From Deltaproteobacteria bacterium (GTDB lineage Bacteria > Myxococcota > Myxococcia > Myxococcales > Anaeromyxobacteraceae): a stretch of DNA of 64,000 nt. The notes under the pieces are model-generated. The model had not been told where the DNA came from and did no database searches. It was given only the letters and a program-made list of their open reading frames with translations. Every line of letters starts with the position of its first letter. Within the stretch, counting starts at the first letter, position 1. The DNA lies in assembly GCA_016214955.1 (NCBI GenBank), contig JACRMN010000024.1, positions 1-64,000 on the forward strand, written 5' to 3'. Below, piece by piece: positions 33,740 to 40,476 of this stretch. The position numbers were made by a program, and so were the translations under genes.

Positions 33740-34351
33740 TCAGCCGTTTGCCAGGGCCGCGAGGGCCCTGGCAAGCTCGGCCGCCCTCTCGGAAAGCCCC
33801 TTGGGTACGGCCTTCTCCGCCGCACAGGCCTCCGCCAGGCGCCCGGCGGAGGAGGCCAGCCGGGCCAGCCGCTCGGGCTGGGGAGGGCGCGCCGCCTTCT
33901 CCGGTGGGCCGTACTTCTCGGTCAGCTGCCGGGCCAAGGCCGCGGCCGGCGGCGGATTGTCCAGCACCTCGTCCCGAAGCTCCCGCCAGCCCCCGGCCGG
34001 CAGCCGGCCCTGCGCCTCGGCACGGGAAAGGACGTCGATGACCTCGAAGGGAGGGGCCGGGCGCGCCGGGTCGCGGGCCAGGTCCGGCTCGTGTCGCTCC
34101 AGGAAGCCGTAGGACATCGTGAGCTTCTCCGCCGTCTGCTTGCGGATGAAGAGCTCGCGGGTGCAGTAGGTCTCGAAGGCGTCGAAGCCCCAGTCCCGGA
34201 AACTCCCCTTGCGCTTCACCTCGGAGAGGAGCCGTGCCAGCTCCACCCAGGAGGCCTTGAAGCGCCGGGCGCTCTCCAGCACGGTGCGCCGGAGCGAGCC
34301 GGCCGGAAGCTCCTCGATGCGGGTGGCCATCCGCTGCTCGGTCTTGCTCAT
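33740..34351 (-). CDS. Unknown helical protein coupled to the AgmX/PglI-like gene
   Basis: A 203-residue helical protein. The N-terminal part (ATRIEELPAGSLRRTVLESA, then ASWVELARLLSEVKRKGSF) and FETYCTRELFIRKQTAEKLT resemble DNA-binding helical arrangements, but I do not recognise a family. The C-terminal half is Ala/Pro/Glu-rich. Its ATG (34349-34351) overlaps the stop of the AgmX/PglI-like gene by four bases, indicating coupled translation. Function unknown. Confidence 0.6.
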   Translation of the reverse strand: MSKTEQRMATRIEELPAGSLRRTVLESARRFKASWVELARLLSEVKRKGSFRDWGFDAFETYCTRELFIRKQTAEKLTMSYGFLERHEPDLARDPARPAPPFEVIDVLSRAEAQGRLPAGGWRELRDEVLDNPPPAAALARQLTEKYGPPEKAARPPQPERLARLASSAGRLAEACAAEKAVPKGLSERAAELARALAALANG

Positions 34352-35238
34352 GCTCCCCCCACCCGGAAGGCCAGGGCGATGACGGGTTGCTGGCCCGGGA
34401 AGGGCTTGAAGCGCCAGCGCTGGAGCGCCTCCAGCAGGCACTCGTGCAGCGGCCCACGGCGGAAGCGGGGCTCGTCGATCCAGAGCGAGACCACCTTGCC
34501 GTCGTTGCCGATGGCGAACTCGACCGGGATCTCGCCCCGGTAGTCGGGGGAGCGGGCCGCCTCGGCCCGCAGGCAGGGGGCCAGGGTGCGCTGCTCCTTG
34601 CCAACCACCGCCTGGATGTTCGCCTCGTCCCACTGCGCCAGCACCAGGTCGCCCTGCGCCGGGCGCTCGGGTGCGGGGGCGGCCGGGGCGACGGACCGCT
34701 CGCGAGCCTGCCGCGCGGCACGGGGCGGCGCGCCGGGCTCGGACGGGACCAGCACTTCCTCGGCCGGCTCGGCGGGACGGGCGCGGGCGGCTCCGATGCG
34801 GGCCGGGACCGAGATGGCGATGCCGTCGCCGAAGGCCTCGAGGAGCTCGCTGCGCTTTTGCCACGGCCGCGCCGAGGCCAGCCAGATGGCCCCTCCCAGC
34901 CCCACCGCCAGCACCGCGGCCGCGCCGCCCACCACGGCGATGCCCCGCAGCCGGCGGCGGCGCGCGTCGATGCGCCGCGAGTCGGTGATCTCCCGCTCGA
35001 CGCGGATGTGGGCCTCGGCCTTCTTCAGGTCCACCAGGAAGCGGCTCACCTGTCCGAGCTGCCGGTACGGGCCGCCGTCGCAGGAGACGTCGGTCTCGGC
35101 GTCCACCTGCCCCTCGAAGAGCAGCTCGCGCAGGCGGGCCTCCGGGACGGGGCCGAAGAGCTGGCCGTCGCGGCGGAAGGTCCATTCGCCCTCGGACGGG
35201 GCGTTGTCGGCGGTCGGGCGCCTGGGGGGCTGGCTCAT
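34348..35238 (-). CDS. GYF_2 and AgmX/PglI C-terminal domain membrane protein
   Basis: A 296-residue protein. Residues 17-60 form a GYF_2-like domain (GEWTFRRDGQLFGPVPEARL). One transmembrane helix follows (GIAVVGGAAAVLAVGLGGAIWLA, about 100-122), then a Pro/Ala/Arg linker, then a TonB-like C-terminal domain (YRGEIPVEFAIGNDGKVVSL to LLEALQRWRFKPFPGQ). That end is the AgmX/PglI family linked to adventurous gliding in Myxococcus. It may span the periplasm. Coupled to the small gene downstream and divergent from truA. Gliding in this species is not shown. Confidence 0.72.
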   Translation of the reverse strand: MSQPPRRPTADNAPSEGEWTFRRDGQLFGPVPEARLRELLFEGQVDAETDVSCDGGPYRQLGQVSRFLVDLKKAEAHIRVEREITDSRRIDARRRRLRGIAVVGGAAAVLAVGLGGAIWLASARPWQKRSELLEAFGDGIAISVPARIGAARARPAEPAEEVLVPSEPGAPPRAARQARERSVAPAAPAPERPAQGDLVLAQWDEANIQAVVGKEQRTLAPCLRAEAARSPDYRGEIPVEFAIGNDGKVVSLWIDEPRFRRGPLHECLLEALQRWRFKPFPGQQPVIALAFRVGGA

Positions 35239-35294
35239 CGGGACTGGTGCGGCAGGCTTTCTCGCCCGGGCGAGGCATGCAAACCTAGCACGCC

Positions 35295-36074
35295 ATGGAG
35301 AAGCGTCGCCACGCGTTGCTCCTGGCCTACGACGGAGGCGCCTTCCGGGGTTTCCAGCGCCAGCCGGGGATGCCCACCGTGCAGGAGGCGCTCGAGACGG
35401 CGCTGAGGCCCCTGGGCCTCACGGGTCGCCTCGACGTGGCGGCCCGCACCGACGCCGGCGTCCACGCGCTGGGCCAGGTGGTGACCTTCTGGGCCCGAGG
35501 GGCGCCCGAGGGCGCCGCGCTCCGGGCCGCGGTGAACGCCGCCACCCCGCCCGCCCTCCTGTGCGTGGAGGCGGCTCGCGTGCACCCTTCCACCCACGCA
35601 CGCGCCTCGGCGCGGAGCCGCTGCTACGCCTACCTGGTCGGCACCCCGGTGCCCGAGGTGCTGGCGGGCCGGGCCTGGTCGCTGCCCGACGAGCGCGCCT
35701 TCCCGGGCCTCGCGGAGCCGCGCCTCGACGCGGGCGCGGTGGCGGCGGCGCTGCGGCTCGCGGTGGGGGAGCACGACTTCGCCGGATTCGCCCGGCCGGG
35801 CGAGCAGCGGGACACGGTTCGCACCCTGCTCTCGGCCCAGGTGATCCCGGCGGAGGGGCAGCCGCTCTGGGCGGTCGTCCTCCGGGGGCGCGGCTTCCTG
35901 CGCGCCATGGTGCGGAACCTGGTGGGCACCGCGGTGGCGGCGGGGCTGGGGCTCCTGCCGCCGGAACGGATCTCGGAGATCCTGGCGCGCCCGGCGCGCT
36001 ACCGGGGCGTCCGAGCTCCCGCCTGGGGGCTCACCCTGCAGGGCGTCGAGTACGAGCCGCCGCTCTTCCCCTAG
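35295..36074 (+). CDS. truA: tRNA pseudouridine(38-40) synthase TruA
   Basis: TruA makes pseudouridine at positions 38-40 of the tRNA anticodon stem-loop. The 259-residue protein has the catalytic Asp in AARTDAGVHALGQVVTF near residue 52 and the family landmarks YDGGAFRGFQRQPGMPTVQ, RSRCYAYLVGT and FLRAMVRNLVGTAVAAGLG. It is normal length. The ATG at 35295 lies 56 bases from the divergent AgmX/PglI-like gene. Confidence 0.95.
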   Translation: MEKRRHALLLAYDGGAFRGFQRQPGMPTVQEALETALRPLGLTGRLDVAARTDAGVHALGQVVTFWARGAPEGAALRAAVNAATPPALLCVEAARVHPSTHARASARSRCYAYLVGTPVPEVLAGRAWSLPDERAFPGLAEPRLDAGAVAAALRLAVGEHDFAGFARPGEQRDTVRTLLSAQVIPAEGQPLWAVVLRGRGFLRAMVRNLVGTAVAAGLGLLPPERISEILARPARYRGVRAPAWGLTLQGVEYEPPLFP

Positions 36075-36084
36075 GCAGCCGGGC

Positions 36085-36119
36085 GTCGCTCGTCGAGAGC
36101 TGTGAGTCCGACGAGCGAC
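36085..36119 (+). terminator. Hairpin downstream of truA
   Basis: GTCGCTCGTCG and CGACGAGCGAC form a perfect 11-bp stem with a 13-nt loop, ten bases after the truA stop. No U-tract follows, so termination efficiency is uncertain. Confidence 0.5.
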
Positions 36120-36234
36120 ACCGGGTCTCGCAGGGCCTTCCAGGCGGGGAGCCTTGGGGCCGCGGCCGGGGCGGCCACACGCCGCAGCACGATGCGCGCC
36201 AGCGGGCGGGGGGCCGGGAACGGCCCAGTACGGC

Positions 36235-36447
36235 TCATGACCGCTCCGGCCCCAGGAGGTGCTGGTACTTGCTCAGCAGGTCCGAGACCGCCTCGCGCAG
36301 GTAGTCGGACTGGCGGATGCGGGTGGCCCGCGCGAGCTGGCGGAGCTGGTCAGCCAGCACCGGGGGCAGCCGGATCAGCATGGGCTCGAGCCGGCTGGCG
36401 CTCGGCAGCGGGTCGTGGGCAGCGACGTGGGCGTGGGCAGTGTTCAT
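36235..36447 (-). CDS. Ribbon-helix-helix (CopG-type) regulator
   Basis: A 70-residue protein with a short N-terminal tail and the RHH pattern EPMLIRLPPVLADQLRQLAR followed by TRIRQSDYLREAVSDLLSKY. The beta strand (MLIRLP) binds DNA in the dimer and the two helices form the core. The start ATG at 36445-36447 has a perfect AAGGAGG eight bases upstream. Two near-identical 11-bp boxes flank its 5' end, one over the ribosome site, suggesting autoregulation. No toxin gene is next to it. Confidence 0.75.
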   Translation of the reverse strand: MNTAHAHVAAHDPLPSASRLEPMLIRLPPVLADQLRQLARATRIRQSDYLREAVSDLLSKYQHLLGPERS

Positions 36448-36488
36448 TACGTTTACCTCCTTATACATACGTTAGTGTACCTTTACCT
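36448..36488 (-). promoter_or_regulatory. Paired operator-like boxes of the RHH gene
   Basis: On the plus strand TACGTTTACCT (36448-36458) and TACCTTTACCT (36478-36488) match at 10 of 11 bases and start 30 bp apart, about three helical turns. The first overlaps the AAGGAGG ribosome site. RHH regulators commonly bind such spaced repeats in their own promoters. The segment is an A/T island. Confidence 0.5.
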
Positions 36489-36556
36489 ACACGCTACCAC
36501 CTGATACCCGAGGATCAACTTTTCGGATCCTTTGCCCCGACGCCCGGTGTGCGGGC

Positions 36557-36630
36557 GGATCGGCGCCAGCCGAACCGGGAGCCCGGCGGCAGGCAACCTC
36601 AGCAATGTCCTGGGGATCGGCGCTAGCCGA
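36557..36630. repeat. 17-bp direct repeat of a small hairpin
   Basis: GGATCGGCGCCAGCCGA (36557-36573) and GGATCGGCGCTAGCCGA (36614-36630) differ at one base. Each forms a TCGGC/GCCGA hairpin with a 4-nt loop. The second covers the larE stop codon. They may be weak termination signals. Confidence 0.5.
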
Positions 36631-37459
36631 GGACCGGAAGCCCCGCCAGCTCGTTCATGCGGCCGGAGCGGAACGGCTCCAGGTCGAGCGTGGCCAGCCT
36701 GAATCCGGCGCCCTTGATGGCCAGGGCGAGCTCGCCGGTGCGGGCCAGTGCCGCGGGCAACTCGTCGGCGGCGACCTCCAGCCTGCCGATGTCGCCGTGG
36801 TAGCGAACCCGGAAGCTCCGCAGGCCGGCGGCCCGCACCGCGGCCTCGGCCCGCTCCACCAGCGCCAGGCGCTCCGGGGTGACCTCGACGCCGTAGGGCA
36901 GGCGGGAAGCCAGGCAGGCCATCTGCGGCTTGTCCCAGGTCGGCAGTCCGAGCGCCTCGCTCCAGGCACGGACCTCGGCCTTGCCCAGCCCTGCCTCGGC
37001 GAGGGGTGAGCGCACGCCGGCCTCGGTGGCGGCCTGGTGCCCGGGCCGATGGTCGGATCGGTCGTCGGCGTTGAAGCCGTCGAGGATGACCGGCAGCCCC
37101 TCCCGGCGCGCGGCTTCTGCGCACAGCCGGTAGAGCTCGCCCTTGCAGTAGTAGCAGCGGTCGATGCCGTTTGCCCGGTAGCGCGGGTCGTCACCCTCCC
37201 CGCTCTTCACCTCGAGGTGGCGAGCGCCGATCTGGCGGGCCAGGGAGCGGGCCTCGGCCCGCTCTGCCTCGGGGACGCTGGGTGAGTGGGCCGTGAGGGC
37301 CACGGCGCGGGCGCCGAGCACCTGGTGGGCCACGGCCAGCACCAGCGTCGAGTCCACGCCGCCCGAGAAGGCAACCAGGGCACCGCCGCCCGACGCCAGC
37401 GCGGCGCGCATCCGGTCCATCTTGGCGGCGCTGCCGCGCCGCAGCTCCTCGAGGGTCAT
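36623..37459 (-). CDS. larE: ATP-dependent sacrificial sulfur transferase LarE
   Basis: LarE adenylates a pyridinium precursor and gives up sulfur from its own Cys to make the lactate racemase nickel-pincer cofactor. The 278-residue protein has the PP-loop GALVAFSGGVDSTLVLAVA near 32, DRCYYCKGELYRL near 100 and the sulfur donor region QMACLASRLPYGVEVTPERL with Cys182, which lines up with the sacrificial Cys of Lactobacillus LarE. No larA, larB or larC is in this window, so LarE may serve another sulfur transfer here. It is the last gene of the sulfur cluster. Confidence 0.9.
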   Translation of the reverse strand: MTLEELRRGSAAKMDRMRAALASGGGALVAFSGGVDSTLVLAVAHQVLGARAVALTAHSPSVPEAERAEARSLARQIGARHLEVKSGEGDDPRYRANGIDRCYYCKGELYRLCAEAARREGLPVILDGFNADDRSDHRPGHQAATEAGVRSPLAEAGLGKAEVRAWSEALGLPTWDKPQMACLASRLPYGVEVTPERLALVERAEAAVRAAGLRSFRVRYHGDIGRLEVAADELPAALARTGELALAIKGAGFRLATLDLEPFRSGRMNELAGLPVLG

Positions 37460-37517
37460 GGCGCCTGGAATCTAGCGGAGCGGGCCCCGCGGTTCCAGGC
37501 GTCCCGCCGGCCGCCGG

Positions 37518-38162
37518 TCAGCGCTTCTTCGCCTTCTTGGCGCCCTTCTTGGCCGCGCCCTTGCCCTTCTTGCCCTTGGCGGGCTTCTTGGGCTTCTGGC
37601 CGCCGGTGAGGCGGCCGTACTCGGCGGGGCCGATGTACTTCATGTCCACCAGGGCCTGGAGGATGCGCATCACCGAGGCGTCGGGCTTCTCGGCGTCGGT
37701 GTGGAGCAGCAGGTCGGGGTGCGTCGGCGGCTCGTAGGGATCGTCGATGCCGGCGACGTTGCGGATCTCCTGCGCCATGGCGCGGCGGTAGACGTCGGAG
37801 CGCTGGAGCAGCGTCTCCATCTTGCAGTCGGCGAACACCTCGACGAAGCGGCGCACCTCGCGGCGCAGCTGCTCGCGGGGCTCGCGGTACGGCGAGAGCG
37901 CCGCCACCACCACCAGGGCCCCGTGGCGGGCGAGCAGGCGCGCGACGTGGCCCACGCGCTTGACCGCCAGGTCGCGGTCCTCCTTGGAGACGCCCAGTCC
38001 GCGGGTCAGGATCTGGTTGGGGTCGTCGGCGTCGATGACCTCGGCGGGCCGCCCGGCGGCCGTCAGCCGCTTGTTGAGGTGGTTGGCGAGGGTGGTCTTC
38101 CCGGCCCCCTGCATCCCGGTGAGCCAGATGACGAAGCCACCCTGCTGTGCCTGCGAATCCAT
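37518..38162 (-). CDS. cysC: CysC-like adenylylsulfate kinase with lysine-rich tail
   Basis: APS kinases phosphorylate adenylylsulfate to PAPS. The 214-residue protein has a P-loop (IWLTGMQGAGKTTLANHL), a modified DGDN site (VIDADDPNQILTRGLGVS), EDRDLAVKRVGHVARLLARH, the family signature VVAALSPYREPREQLRREV and GIDDPYEPPTHPDL. GMQGAGKTT differs from the usual GLSGSGKST and DADDPNQ from DGDNVRH, so activity on APS is uncertain. The last 25 residues are almost all Lys, Ala and Gly, ending GAKKAKKR, which is unusual for this family. No ATP sulfurylase or PAPS reductase is next to it. It follows the ThiF/TusA/DsrE group by 192 bases. Confidence 0.75.
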   Translation of the reverse strand: MDSQAQQGGFVIWLTGMQGAGKTTLANHLNKRLTAAGRPAEVIDADDPNQILTRGLGVSKEDRDLAVKRVGHVARLLARHGALVVVAALSPYREPREQLRREVRRFVEVFADCKMETLLQRSDVYRRAMAQEIRNVAGIDDPYEPPTHPDLLLHTDAEKPDASVMRILQALVDMKYIGPAEYGRLTGGQKPKKPAKGKKGKGAAKKGAKKAKKR

Positions 38163-38354
38163 GTCCGTCTCCCTGCGCGCGCCGGCCACGACCCGTGTGC
38201 GCCGCGACGCGTCACCAAGAGTGACGGGCATTATAGCCGCGTGTGCCAGGAGCCGGCCAGAACGCGCCACCGAATTTCGGCGTCCTGGAGGGCGCCCGTC
38301 GCTCCTCGGCGGCTCCCAGAGGCGATATCACGCCCCCTCCGAGACGCCGGGACC

Positions 38355-39041
38355 TCAGACCACCCGCGGCGCGCCGCAGGCGCAGCCGGGCTGGCGCGTC
38401 GTGGGGCGCGACTGGGGGTGGCCGCGGACCAGCTCGATGCGCCTCCCCTCCATGGGCAGCGAGGCGCCGGAGAGGATCATCAGGAGCTCGGCCGCGGCCA
38501 GTGCGCCCAGCGCCGCGGCCGTCGCCGGCGGGGGCGGGATGCCCGTGCCCACGCGGAAGGCGCAGGCGAAGCAGGGCGCGCCCGGCGGGACCACCACCAC
38601 CGAGCCGCCGTCGCCGTCCCCCTCGGCCACCACGTGCGGGATGCCCGCGGTGCGCGCGCGCTCGGCCGCCTCCCGCGCCGTCGCGCCGCTGGCGCAGACG
38701 AGGGCGGCGGTGGGATCGGCGCCGGTGGCGTGAAGGCGCACCTTGGCGAAGCGGTTGGCGCCGCGCAACGACTCGAGGGCCACGCTGGAGCGGGGCTGGC
38801 CCACCCTGTCGGGCGGCCAGAGCCAGCCCGCGGCGTCCTCGGCGGCGGCGTCGGCGGCGTCGTCCACCAGGATGGTGCCAACCCCGGCCGCCGCCAGGTA
38901 GGCCAGGGCGGGACCGGCCACCGGCCCGCCGCCCACCACCTGCACCCGGGACACGCGCACGAAGTCCTGCGGGACCTTGCCCCAGCCCGGCAGCAGCAGC
39001 TGGCGCGCGTAGCGCTCGACCTCGGCGTCCGACAGCGGCAT
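38355..39041 (-). CDS. Degenerate ThiF/MoeB-like (pseudo-E1) protein
   Basis: A 228-residue protein of the E1-like fold. The N-terminal YARQLLLPGWGKVPQDFVR and the glycine loop VQVVGGGPVAGPALAYLAAA are kept. The ATP site is lost: the D-x-D, S-N-L-x-R-Q and catalytic Lys of active ThiF are replaced by DDAADAAAEDAAGWLWPP. The C-terminal part keeps CFAC and an ending CACG that could bind zinc. It starts one base after the TusA-like stop. Pairing with the intact ThiF in this operon recalls eukaryotic E1 heterodimers. Confidence 0.7.
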   Translation of the reverse strand: MPLSDAEVERYARQLLLPGWGKVPQDFVRVSRVQVVGGGPVAGPALAYLAAAGVGTILVDDAADAAAEDAAGWLWPPDRVGQPRSSVALESLRGANRFAKVRLHATGADPTAALVCASGATAREAAERARTAGIPHVVAEGDGDGGSVVVVPPGAPCFACAFRVGTGIPPPPATAAALGALAAAELLMILSGASLPMEGRRIELVRGHPQSRPTTRQPGCACGAPRVV

Positions 39042-39305
39042 CTAGGCCTCCCAGGAGGGCGCAGGGGCGTGCCGTACCTGGCCCTTGCGCAGGAGCAGCC
39101 GCCAGCCGCCGGGCGCGGGCTCGCGCGACAGCACGGCGTGCCCCTCCAGCGCGGCGCTGCGCGGCACGTTCTCGAGCGGCTCGCCGTCGGCGAGCAGGAC
39201 CTCCAGCACCTCGCCCTGGCGCAGGCCTTCGAGGGCGATCCGGGTCTTCACCCAGGTGAGCGGGCAGGCGAAGGGACGGATGTCGAGGCGGCCGGAGGGG
39301 GTCAC
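39042..39305 (-). CDS. TusA-like sulfurtransferase
   Basis: An 87-residue TusA-family protein. DIRPFACPLTWVKTRIALEG carries the sulfur-carrier Cys in CPLT, where the usual motif is CPxP, and LRQGEVLEVLLADGEPLENV is the second conserved strand. TusA proteins relay persulfide sulfur. It overlaps the ThiF stop by four bases (GTGA) and the pseudo-E1 starts right after it. Partner genes (DsrE, ThiF) suggest a sulfur-relay chain. Confidence 0.82.
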   Translation of the reverse strand: MTPSGRLDIRPFACPLTWVKTRIALEGLRQGEVLEVLLADGEPLENVPRSAALEGHAVLSREPAPGGWRLLLRKGQVRHAPAPSWEA

Positions 39306-40048
39306 GCGGTGGCTCCGGGAGGACGCGAGGAGGTCACCTCGGCGGGCGGAGGCGCGGCGCGCCTCGGCGCCGAGGGGCAGGCGGTGCAGTCGGCCCGCCG
39401 CCGCACGGTGACGGCTCGCGACCTCGCACTGCGGGCCTCGTAGACCAGGAGCCGGCCGGCGTAGGCGCCGCGCTCGCCGGACAGCAGCCGCGCTCCCTCC
39501 GCGGCGAGGAGCGCCCCGGCGAAGCCGGCCAGCGGGCCGAGCACGCCGGCGTCGGCGCAGGTGGGGACCTCGCCGCGACCCGGCGGGGCCTCGAAGAGGC
39601 AGCGCAGGCAGGCGGTCTCGCCGGGGATGACGGTGAGGAGCTGGGCGGTGTAGCGGAGCACCCCGCCGTGCAGGAGCGGCACGCCGGCCCGCAGCGCCGC
39701 ATCGCTGGCCAGGAACTTGGTCTCGAAGTTGTCGGAGCCGTCGACGAGCAGGTCGGCCCCCTCGAGCAGGCGAGCGGCGCTGCCCTCGTCGAAGCGGCCG
39801 TCCACGGCCTCCACCGCGACGTGCGGGAAGAGGCGGCGGAGGCGGTGGGCGGCGGCCTCCGCCTTGCGCCGTCCCAGGTCGGCCTCGCCGAACAGGGGCT
39901 GGCGCGCCAGGTTGGAGCTCTCGACGGCGTCGGCGTCCACCACCACCAGCCGTCCGACGCCGGCCGCCGCCAGGCCCAGGAGCGCCGGCCCGCCCAGCCC
40001 GCCCGCGCCGATGACCACGGCCCGCTTCGTCGAGAGAGGCTCACCCAT
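39302..40048 (-). CDS. ThiF/MoeB-family E1-like adenylyltransferase
   Basis: A 248-residue enzyme of the ThiF/MoeB/HesA family, which adenylates the C-terminus of a small sulfur carrier. It has AVVIGAGGLGGPALLGLAAA, the VDADAVESSNLARQPLFGEA motif, the RRKAEAA lysine, DGSDNFETKF, and a zinc site formed by CLRC and CTAC. All adenylation motifs are intact. ATG at 40046-40048 chosen. No ThiS/MoaD-like carrier gene is seen in the cluster, so the carrier must be elsewhere or differ. Confidence 0.88.
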   Translation of the reverse strand: MGEPLSTKRAVVIGAGGLGGPALLGLAAAGVGRLVVVDADAVESSNLARQPLFGEADLGRRKAEAAAHRLRRLFPHVAVEAVDGRFDEGSAARLLEGADLLVDGSDNFETKFLASDAALRAGVPLLHGGVLRYTAQLLTVIPGETACLRCLFEAPPGRGEVPTCADAGVLGPLAGFAGALLAAEGARLLSGERGAYAGRLLVYEARSARSRAVTVRRRADCTACPSAPRRAAPPPAEVTSSRPPGATA

Positions 40049-40104
40049 GCCGCCCACCTATAGGGGCACCTCGGCCCCGCTGGCAACCGTCCAGGCCGCC
40101 CGCT

Positions 40105-40476
40105 TCAGAAGGTGAGCAGCCGCCCCTCGCGGGCCTCGCGGTACATCGCCGGCAACGAGCCGATCTCGAGCCGCGCCCGGGCTGCCTCCGGGTCGAGCCC
40201 GGCGAGCCGCACGGCGGTGTCGCAGGCCACGATCCGCAGCCCCAGCGCCGCCCTGCCCTCCTCCAGCATCTCGGCCAGCGAGCCCACCCGGGCGCCCGCC
40301 GCGGCCGCGGGCGCCCCGTCGTCGAAGCGCCCGCCCAGCCAGGCAGCCAGGGGCTCGCCGAAGAGCGCGAGCTGTACCCGCTCGCCGTGCGCCGCGGCGG
40401 TGAGCGCGATCGAGACCGCCAGCCAGCGGGTGGGCCAGTCGGCGGCCCGCAGGAAGACGACCAGGCTCCCGCTCAC
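40105..40476 (-). CDS. DsrE-family sulfur-relay protein
   Basis: A 123-residue DsrE/DsrF-like protein, a family that includes sulfur-accepting TusBCD and DsrEFH subunits. LVVFLRAADWPTRWLAVSIA starts the fold, AAHGERVQLALFGEPLAAWL is the second segment, and GLRIVACDTAVRLAGL bears the single conserved Cys near residue 85, the likely persulfide site. The GTG start at 40474-40476 overlaps the PilZ-Hsp70 stop (GTGA). The gene lies upstream of ThiF and TusA in the same operon. Confidence 0.75.
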   Translation of the reverse strand: MSGSLVVFLRAADWPTRWLAVSIALTAAAHGERVQLALFGEPLAAWLGGRFDDGAPAAAAGARVGSLAEMLEEGRAALGLRIVACDTAVRLAGLDPEAARARLEIGSLPAMYREAREGRLLTF

